Of a DNA stretch of 64,000 nucleotides, positions 58,197-64,000 are shown piece after piece. The notes under the pieces were generated by a model. The model had not been told where the DNA came from. It searched no databases and saw nothing but the letters and a program-made list of their open reading frames with translations. The stretch lies in the NCBI GenBank assembly GCA_016934395.1, contig JAFGSZ010000080.1, forward strand, positions 1 to 64,000. The letters run 5' to 3'. Both the position numbers and the translations under genes were made by a program. Position 1 is the stretch's first letter; each line of letters starts with the position of its first letter. This DNA is from Bacteroidales bacterium (GTDB taxonomy: Bacteria; Bacteroidota; Bacteroidia; Bacteroidales; UBA10428).

Positions 58197-58838
58197 TCAT
58201 TCATCACAATAATATTCGCATGCCTCACTTATAGGCATATCTCCATCCAGAATTTCAATAATCCTTTGAAATGTTTTTGGCATATTTAAACTTTCAGCAA
58301 TTACATATGCCAGGTTTCCGCGACTGGTTGTGCCGGGTTCTTCAAAATGCTTTGATACCTTTATTAATTGTGTGGCCGGATTATCATTTAACTTTCCGGG
58401 CCTGAAGATGGTAAAATCTAATCCCGAACTTATAAGATAATTGTCTGCTTTGGCTTTAGCCTTATAGTAATGCTGAATTTTGGAGGATTTATCCGGATCC
58501 CAGGCTCCCTGGGCACTTACCATAATATACCTGCTCACCTCATATTCCACAGCCATGCTAATACTTTTCATTGCACCATTCTGATCAACAGCAATTGTTT
58601 TATCCTGACCTGTTTTAGAACCACTTCCGGCAGTAAAAATAACCGTGTCAATATCTTCATATGCCCCGGCAAAATCTTTTTCAAGATCTGCCACAAAGGG
58701 TTTTCCCCCCAATCTGAAAATTTCATCAGACTGGTTTTCATCTCTTATCATCCCCCTCACATAGTTCCCTTGCTGAGCTAAAATCTGTACAACCAGTTTC
58801 CCAACTTTACCATGCGATCCAATTACTAAAATTTTCAT
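58197..58838 (-). CDS. NAD(P)-binding SDR/NmrA-like protein
   Basis: This is a 213-residue atypical short-chain dehydrogenase. The N-terminal nucleotide motif is ILVIGSHGKVGKLVVQIL. VIFTAGSGSK and SRYIMVSAQGAWDPD follow, and the usual catalytic Tyr-x3-Lys corresponds to YYKAKAKAD. IFRPGKLND is typical of the NmrA/YwnB group, which may act as oxidoreductases or redox sensors. It is monocistronic, convergent with the hydrogenase-like gene. Confidence 0.85.
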   Translation of the reverse strand: MKILVIGSHGKVGKLVVQILAQQGNYVRGMIRDENQSDEIFRLGGKPFVADLEKDFAGAYEDIDTVIFTAGSGSKTGQDKTIAVDQNGAMKSISMAVEYEVSRYIMVSAQGAWDPDKSSKIQHYYKAKAKADNYLISSGLDFTIFRPGKLNDNPATQLIKVSKHFEEPGTTSRGNLAYVIAESLNMPKTFQRIIEILDGDMPISEACEYYCDE

Positions 58839-58878
58839 CGCTCATCATTTTTAACTTCATCATCAAAATTCCCTAAAT

Positions 58879-58886
58879 CAAAGTTA
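58879..58886 (-). promoter_or_regulatory. -7 box of the SDR gene
   Basis: On the minus strand TAACTTTG matches TAnnTTTG, 40 bp before the ATG at 58838. No -33 element at proper spacing was seen. Confidence 0.3.
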
Positions 58887-58996
58887 TTTCATCTTCAACT
58901 AAAATCACTACTTTTTCTTATTGTTTTTAATTATTTAGTCAAGATTTAATCGAAAGCCTTATACAACGGGCAAAATATCAATAGTAGGATACAAAA

Positions 58997-59019
58997 AAAG
59001 GAGTGCAAAACACTCCTTT
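58997..59019 (-). terminator. Strong intrinsic terminator of the DUF1080/Gfo-Idh cluster
   Basis: AAAGGAGTG and CACTCCTTT form a 9-bp stem with a 5-nt loop; on the minus strand it is followed by a T run. Two further hairpins (CCAATA/TATTGG at 59020-59035 and GGAGTT/AACTCC at 59034-59049) lie just before it and overlap the gene's stop. Confidence 0.75.
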
Positions 59020-59039
59020 CCAATACTGATATTGGAGTT

Positions 59040-59783
59040 TTATAACTCCTTAATTTTAATATTTCTATACCAAACATCGTCGCCATGGTCCTGAAGCCCA
59101 ATAAGACCTTTTGAAGCCACATTAGCCCAATCAGGATTATAAGAAGGAAATTTACTTTTGGCAACCATGGCGTTCCATTCTGGTGTCCAGAGATGGTACT
59201 CTAGGACAACTTCGCCATTTTGATAATGCCATACACTTCCTTTATACACTTTAATTTCAGCCGTGTTCCATTCTCCGGCAGGTTTCGCATTTTGCGGATT
59301 TGCGGGTATCAGGTCATACAAAGATGCAGATTGTCTGTTTCCATCAATACCGGCTTGTGCATCCGGGTGGCGTTCATTATCAAGAATCTGATATTCCGGT
59401 GCTGTTTGCCAGATATTTTCTTGTGTTTCCTGAGCAAGATAAAAAACTCCTGAATTTCCGCCTTCTGAAATTTTCCATTCAAAGGTAAGTTCAAAATTCT
59501 GAAATTCTTTATTATAAACAATATCGCCACCGTCTACTGCTCCCGCTTCTCCACGACCTGAACCCTGGCACATCAATGCTCCTTCAACAATTTTCCATGC
59601 TGAAGGAAGGCTGTCTTTTTTATATCCTCTCCAACCTTCTGTTGATGTGCCGTCAAACAATGTTACCCAACCTTCTTCCTCACCGGCCACATCGGTTTTT
59701 TTAGTGGGGGAAGTTTTGCAGGCACTAACCAAGACCAGGGCGGAAATAAACAGGTATACAAAAAATAAATTATGTTTTTTCAT
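59040..59783 (-). CDS. DUF1080 (3-keto-disaccharide hydrolase-like) lipoprotein
   Basis: This is a 247-residue protein with lipobox LVSAC (Cys22), so it is likely anchored in a membrane. The concanavalin-like DUF1080 domain covers most of the mature chain: GWVTLFDGTSTEGWRGYK, FELTFEWKISEGGNSGVFYL, PEYQILDNERHPDA and LIGLQDHGDDVWYRNIKIKEL. Members of this family cleave 3-keto-glycosides produced by Gfo/Idh-type oxidoreductases. The two such genes upstream fit that pathway. It lies 33 bp after the nearer one. Confidence 0.9.
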   Translation of the reverse strand: MKKHNLFFVYLFISALVLVSACKTSPTKKTDVAGEEEGWVTLFDGTSTEGWRGYKKDSLPSAWKIVEGALMCQGSGRGEAGAVDGGDIVYNKEFQNFELTFEWKISEGGNSGVFYLAQETQENIWQTAPEYQILDNERHPDAQAGIDGNRQSASLYDLIPANPQNAKPAGEWNTAEIKVYKGSVWHYQNGEVVLEYHLWTPEWNAMVAKSKFPSYNPDWANVASKGLIGLQDHGDDVWYRNIKIKEL

Positions 59784-59816
59784 TTTTTCAATATTTTAAA
59801 ATTAATAATCAATCTG

Positions 59817-61304
59817 TTACACTTTTGGCATTTCAGGTAATGACCAGCCATCCCTGTATGTATGTTTGATAAGTTCAGCAGCAAAATCAGCAGCCGACAT
59901 TTCATCTGTCCATTTTTTATCGAATGTGGGATGACCGTCATGGATTTTAAAGCCGTCTTCAATAACTGTTTTTATTTTTTCAGTATCTGAAATGTTGGTG
60001 AAACGCATATTTTTACCATCCCATTCAAGTTCTTTATTTAAACCCTGCAACCTTACAGCAAGTACACCCATAACTACCATTTCATTAAATGGTCCGGCTT
60101 CTTTAAAAGCAGATGCAGACTCCACTCTGCTTCCGGCACTTTCTTTACATGCGCGCACCCAATCCATTTCATGAGTAGCTTCAACCCGTCTTACCGTTTT
60201 AGGAACATTTGGGGTCCTTCCCGAAAGCAGCCAGGGATCCATACCGTAACATCCGCAAACCAGGGTATCTTTAGTTCCATGGAATAACACTCCGCCTCCG
60301 CGATTATTCATGTCTTTTCCTGCCGGCCAGCCTTCAGGTTTCATAGGTTGTATGCCTCCATCGTACCAGGTAACATCCACCGCAGGCATATTTACTTTAG
60401 CCATAGCTTTACGTTCAGGGAAAGAAATTTTTACAGTTTGTGCATTTGGTGCACAATCGGTTAATAATAAAGTAGAACTTCCCTGGGCTTTAACCGGGTA
60501 TTGAAGATTCAAACCTACAAATACCGGATGCAGGATATGGCAGGCCATATCGCCCAATGCTCCTGTACCAAAATCCCACCATCCACGCCAGTTCCATGGT
60601 GTATAGATACTGTTATACGGACGTGTTGGAGCAGGCCCAATAAATAAATCCCAGTTCAGGGTTTCAGGAACATCCATTTTTTCAGTGGGCCGGTTTAATC
60701 CCTGTGGCCAAATCGGTCGATCGGTAAAAGCTTCAACTCTTGTTACCTCACCAATTTCTCCATTCCAAATCCATTCACGGATCAGGTTAACACCTTCACC
60801 TGAAGCACCCTGGTTTCCCATCTGGGTAGCTACTTTATATTTTGCAGCAAGATTAGTTAATAACCTCGACTCGTAAACTGTATGTGTAAGTGGTTTTTGA
60901 AGATATACATGTTTACCTAATGTAATTGCATTGGCAGCAGTAATTGCATGCGTGTGGTCAGCAGTAGCAATAACCACAGCATCTATTGAATCCTTCATTT
61001 CATCGAACATTTTTCGCCAGTCCCAAAATCTTTTTGCATTTGGAAAATCATTAAAACAACCGTCAGAATATTTCCAGTCCACATCGCATAGGGCCACAAT
61101 GTTTTCTGTTTTCATTTCATTCAGGTTTCTTCTACCCATTCCCCCAACACCTATCCCGGCTATATTAAGTTTGTCACTGGGAGGAGTATGACCAAGGCCG
61201 GCAATAACATTGCTGGGAACAATAGTAAATCCGGCTGTAGCAGCAGCTACATTGCCAATGAATTTTCTCCTTGTGATTTTTGAACTTTTTGAATTTAAAC
61301 TCAT
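59817..61304 (-). CDS. Gfo/Idh/MocA oxidoreductase with Tat signal
   Basis: This is a 495-residue protein with a twin-arginine signal (ITRRKFIGNVAAATAGF, about 9-25). The Rossmann domain starts at LNIAGIGVGGMGRRNL, and DAVVIATADHTHA and GKHVYLQKPLTHT follow (the usual EKP reads QKP). The C-terminal part is the long form of periplasmic bacterial members. It probably oxidises a sugar or glycoside, with NAD(P) bound before export. It lies between the second Gfo/Idh gene and the DUF1080 lipoprotein. Confidence 0.9.
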   Translation of the reverse strand: MSLNSKSSKITRRKFIGNVAAATAGFTIVPSNVIAGLGHTPPSDKLNIAGIGVGGMGRRNLNEMKTENIVALCDVDWKYSDGCFNDFPNAKRFWDWRKMFDEMKDSIDAVVIATADHTHAITAANAITLGKHVYLQKPLTHTVYESRLLTNLAAKYKVATQMGNQGASGEGVNLIREWIWNGEIGEVTRVEAFTDRPIWPQGLNRPTEKMDVPETLNWDLFIGPAPTRPYNSIYTPWNWRGWWDFGTGALGDMACHILHPVFVGLNLQYPVKAQGSSTLLLTDCAPNAQTVKISFPERKAMAKVNMPAVDVTWYDGGIQPMKPEGWPAGKDMNNRGGGVLFHGTKDTLVCGCYGMDPWLLSGRTPNVPKTVRRVEATHEMDWVRACKESAGSRVESASAFKEAGPFNEMVVMGVLAVRLQGLNKELEWDGKNMRFTNISDTEKIKTVIEDGFKIHDGHPTFDKKWTDEMSAADFAAELIKHTYRDGWSLPEMPKV

Positions 61305-61420
61305 GGTTAGTTATCTTTATGAAGGTTAATATTTTAAAAATTTGAAAATTAATATTACAAAAATTTCTATGAAATAGAAAGCGAATACCTTTAAAACTAA
61401 AAATCAATTACAGGGTACAT

Positions 61421-62956
61421 TCACGATACTATTTGTTCTTTTGCATAGTCCCAATATACTCTTTTCCCTTCACGAAGAGCTTTTGTAGCCATATGGGCTG
61501 ATATGGCCTCCTCAAATCCCTGGTCAATATCACAACTCGGCTGTTTATTAAGCCTTATAGATTGTATCCACTCTCTGATATGCAAATGAGTTGTATCTAC
61601 ACGTTTTCCATCCCGGTAGGAATAAAGCAATCCTCTGCCGGCAAAATATTTTTCAGTTGGGGAGGTAATAGCATCAAAATGCTTCTGACCCGGAAAATAG
61701 GAATATATGGGATTATTCGGATCGATCACTCCGTTTTCAATATACTCCTTAAAACGTGTGGAGGCAGAGTCTGCATAAATTACCAGTTGTTGACCTAATT
61801 CCATATTTCCGTCATGCCCCATGATTACTTTTCCCCTATTCCGGTTACTGGACAATGAAGCGCTATATAATAAGGTAAGGTCCTGATCAGGAAATTCCAT
61901 TATCGTATTTTGCACATCGGGAACTGTGCGCCCATCTTTATAAAAGTAAATACCCCCCGAAGCTACCACAGACTCAGGAATTCCTATACCCATAATCTGG
62001 TTTATAGCATCATATTCATGTGTAAGCAAATCACCGGTTAAACCTGTACTATAATCCCACCAGCAACGCCAGCGGAAAAATCGCTCCAGACTAAATTCAT
62101 GATAAGGCGCCTGGCCAATAAACTGTTTCCAGTCAATGGTTTCCGGGGAGGCCTTTTCATGAATGGGATATACCCATGCTCCATTGGGATCATTTCTGTT
62201 GGTGCAAACTTCAACAAGATTAATTTTGCCAAGAACTCCCTTTTTAATAGCTTCCTTTGCCTTAATATAACTTTCTGTTTGTCTGCCCTGGTGACCTAAT
62301 TGGAAGACTATATTGTTTTCTTTTACCACTTTTCTCAATTCGTAGGTTTTCTCAACGGTCCAGGTCATTGGTTTTTCACAATATACATGTTTACCATGTT
62401 TAGCAGCTTCGATTGCCATCGGAGCATGCCAATGATCGGGAGTAGCAATTATTACTGCATCAATGTCCGGCGCCTGAATCAACTCAATATATGTTTTATA
62501 GCGCTTTGGGAAGTTATCTTGTTTTACAGCTGATCCGCTTTTTGATTCATTTGCTGCGGCTTCCATGGCTTCGGTAGCATGTACATCAAAAATGTCGCAA
62601 ATCCCGGTTATTTCAATATTCAGATCTTCCTGATCTAAAAAATCCTGATATCGTGTATCTCTTGGATTTTCACGTGCAGCATTTATGTGTTCATCAATCC
62701 ATAAGGGATGAGCAAAACCTGCAGCACGCATAAGCTGGCGTCCGCGAATACCATACCCAAGTAATCCAATTCTAATTTTTTGATCCTTGTTTGCATCCGA
62801 ATATAATTCAGGAATGGCAGAATCCAGGTTAAGTTCATTTAATAAAATATACTGTTTGTTTTGGACCACTCGTCTTGTCTTAAAAACGCCATATGCAAAA
62901 GCGCCTAAAACAGGAATTGTAGCAAGACTTTTAATTAAATCCCTTCTGCTGATCAT
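61421..62956 (-). CDS. Gfo/Idh/MocA oxidoreductase with Tat-like signal
   Basis: This is a 511-residue protein. The N-terminus MISRRDLIKSLATIP followed by a hydrophobic stretch looks like a Tat signal or anchor. The Rossmann motif is RIGLLGYGIRGRQLM; DAVIIATPDHWHAPMA and GKHVYCEKPMTW carry the family EKP motif. The C-terminal half parallels the neighbouring gene but is clearly divergent, so this is an old duplication. It probably acts on a sugar in the periplasm. The start follows a short AT-rich gap after the DoxX gene. Confidence 0.9.
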   Translation of the reverse strand: MISRRDLIKSLATIPVLGAFAYGVFKTRRVVQNKQYILLNELNLDSAIPELYSDANKDQKIRIGLLGYGIRGRQLMRAAGFAHPLWIDEHINAARENPRDTRYQDFLDQEDLNIEITGICDIFDVHATEAMEAAANESKSGSAVKQDNFPKRYKTYIELIQAPDIDAVIIATPDHWHAPMAIEAAKHGKHVYCEKPMTWTVEKTYELRKVVKENNIVFQLGHQGRQTESYIKAKEAIKKGVLGKINLVEVCTNRNDPNGAWVYPIHEKASPETIDWKQFIGQAPYHEFSLERFFRWRCWWDYSTGLTGDLLTHEYDAINQIMGIGIPESVVASGGIYFYKDGRTVPDVQNTIMEFPDQDLTLLYSASLSSNRNRGKVIMGHDGNMELGQQLVIYADSASTRFKEYIENGVIDPNNPIYSYFPGQKHFDAITSPTEKYFAGRGLLYSYRDGKRVDTTHLHIREWIQSIRLNKQPSCDIDQGFEEAISAHMATKALREGKRVYWDYAKEQIVS

Positions 62957-63023
62957 GACAATTTTTATCTAATATATTATCCTTTTTTTTATGTACAATG
63001 GGTCTGAATCCCTGTCTATTACT

Positions 63024-63491
63024 TTATTTAAGTTTACTGATTAATCGATCGAGGCCTACTATTTTCCCTGTAGGAAAAACAAATAATACCAGAAGCGAGA
63101 AAATTTCGATCAAGGTTTTATTCACAATAAGATAGCTGCCTTCTTGGGGTAACATATATTCCAATGATGGTGATGCCGGATGCGATAAATAATATAAACT
63201 TAAAAGCAGAATACCACATAATGTGGAAAACCGTGTGAATGCTCCCAATATGAGCCCAAGGCCAATAAGTGTTAAGCCCCAGATATTAATAAAATCGATA
63301 GTCTGAAGTATTGTTGAATTATAAGTTAATGAAATAAAAAAATTAGCAAAAAGCCCCTTTGAATCCAGAAGATAGCCCAGTGAACTCCAGCCGGGGTTCA
63401 TTATTTTGACAATTCCTTCATACAAAAAATGCCATCCGATTAATATCCTTAAGGTTGTCAGAAAAAAAACCTGTGAATTTCTAAGGTTCAT
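63024..63491 (-). CDS. DoxX family membrane protein
   Basis: This is a 155-residue protein with four predicted membrane helices. Family features are RILIGWHFLYEGIVKIMNPGW at the N-terminus, INIWGLTLIGLGLILGAFTRFSTLCGILLL in the centre, and LIEIFSLLVLFVFPTGKIVGLD at the end. DoxX proteins occur as subunits of quinone-linked oxidoreductases, so it may pass electrons from the periplasmic Gfo/Idh enzymes to the quinone pool. This is inferred from its position 67 bp upstream. Confidence 0.85.
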   Translation of the reverse strand: MNLRNSQVFFLTTLRILIGWHFLYEGIVKIMNPGWSSLGYLLDSKGLFANFFISLTYNSTILQTIDFINIWGLTLIGLGLILGAFTRFSTLCGILLLSLYYLSHPASPSLEYMLPQEGSYLIVNKTLIEIFSLLVLFVFPTGKIVGLDRLISKLK

Positions 63492-63886
63492 TGATTGAAT
63501 GGTATTATATAAATATTAATGGTGTAACAATTATAATAAAATTCATACAATAAAAAAATGTTAAAGTCCCAAAGTATATAATTTTAGTAGCATATAATAA
63601 TTAATACATAAGATTATTACCATTTGGATAATAATCAAATTAAATTTTCATGAATGTGAACTTTTGAAATATTAAGAATATTTCAACACATTTTAAAAAG
63701 TAAAAAATTTATGTTTGAAAATTGTAAATCAGTATAAAAATTACCTGAACTAAAAGGAAAATCATAAACAATATTTAATTCATCTTGTTAAGAATAATTT
63801 ATGGTGTTTACAGATTCCAGATTGATTTCATTATATTTGTAAGACAGATTAGTTTTCTCGAATTGAATTCGATTACATAATAATTA
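63492..63886. other. 395-bp AT-rich intergenic region with two hairpins
   Basis: No gene is visible. The region contains GATTATTACC/GGATAATAATC arms (63612-63636, one bulge) and a perfect 10-bp inverted repeat TTGAAATATT/AATATTTCAA around AAG (63664-63686), and ends with the -7 box of the next gene. It lies between divergent promoters, so operators are more likely than terminators. Confidence 0.5.
63832..63839 (+). promoter_or_regulatory. -7 box of the bifunctional nuclease gene
   Basis: TATATTTG is a perfect TAnnTTTG and ends 47 bp before the ATG at 63887. A weak TTTA (63806-63809) upstream could serve as -33. Confidence 0.45.
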
Positions 63887-64000
63887 ATGAGTAAAATAAA
63901 ACTAAACGTATTAGGAATTTCATATTCTCAAACCCAAACAGGTGCATATGCATTGGTACTTGCCGAAGAAAACGGGAAACGCAGAATTCCTATTATAGTT
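63887..64000 (+). CDS. Bifunctional nuclease (DUF151) family protein, 5' part
   Basis: Only 38 codons lie in the window. The reading frame gives MSKIKLNVLGISYSQTQTGA followed by a strand and the KRRIPIIV segment, the recognisable N-terminus of the bifunctional nuclease (BFN) domain family, which Bacteroidota often carry with a C-terminal UvrB/C motif. It probably has DNase/RNase activity. The gene continues past the edge. Confidence 0.8.
   Translation, partial: MSKIKLNVLGISYSQTQTGAYALVLAEENGKRRIPIIV

Noticed and set aside
1..64000. CRISPR arrays, tRNA, rRNA, insertion sequences or prophage
   Set aside because: No evenly spaced repeats, no tRNA-like cloverleaf in the gaps, no transposase or phage genes were seen; repeated segments at 1-5345 are paralogous genes.

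Overview
This window comes from an AT-rich member of the Bacteroidota, most likely a Bacteroidales/Marinilabiliales-type marine or anaerobic relative. The evidence is a TonB-dependent receptor with an N-terminal STN domain next to DUF4249 lipoproteins, the gene order mreB-mreC-mreD-PBP2-rodA, DUF1080 and Tat-type Gfo/Idh/MocA genes, Bacteroidetes-type -7 boxes (TAnnTTTG), weak or absent Shine-Dalgarno sequences, and several TTG starts. I see no rRNA, tRNA, CRISPR array, insertion sequence or prophage. Both window edges cut a gene: a DUF4249 lipoprotein at the left and a bifunctional-nuclease-domain protein at the right.

Layout. 1-8885 (minus) is a cell-surface operon: an unknown exported protein, an STN-type TonB-dependent receptor, a DUF4249 lipoprotein, a plug-domain protein without a barrel, and two more DUF4249 copies. 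It shows signs of tandem duplication, deletion and gene conversion. 9137-15415 holds a nitroreductase, a small membrane protein, a second TonB-receptor-like barrel and an exported M14 metallopeptidase. 15465-23381 (plus) is a histidine-utilisation operon (MarR-GNAT fusion regulator, hutH, hutU, hutI, ftcD) that carries histidine to glutamate through formimino-tetrahydrofolate. 23412-26545 (minus) encodes an exported helix-hairpin-helix/barrel protein and a PorV-like outer-membrane protein.

26604-41337 is mostly housekeeping: purE divergent from hpt-adk-obgE-PAP2, pepT, lplA, a plsC/unknown/membrane-MutS operon, a zinc-ribbon protein with a methyltransferase, gpsA-pgi and an ACP-phosphodiesterase-like gene. 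41316-50024 (minus) holds a divergent KamA-type radical SAM protein, the cell-elongation operon mreBCD-mrdA-rodA, and purH. 50157-54876 holds a MacB-like permease, rsmA-mgtE and a PatB-like aminotransferase.

54976-58165 (plus) is the most unusual pair: a HAMP-GAF membrane sensor with no output domain, followed by an [FeFe]-hydrogenase-like sensor with no kinase. Both end in related predicted coiled coils. 58197-63491 (minus) holds an NAD(P)-binding protein and a small sugar-oxidation cluster: DoxX, two Tat-signal Gfo/Idh/MocA oxidoreductases and a DUF1080 lipoprotein. All functional calls come from reading motifs by eye; no database search was run.
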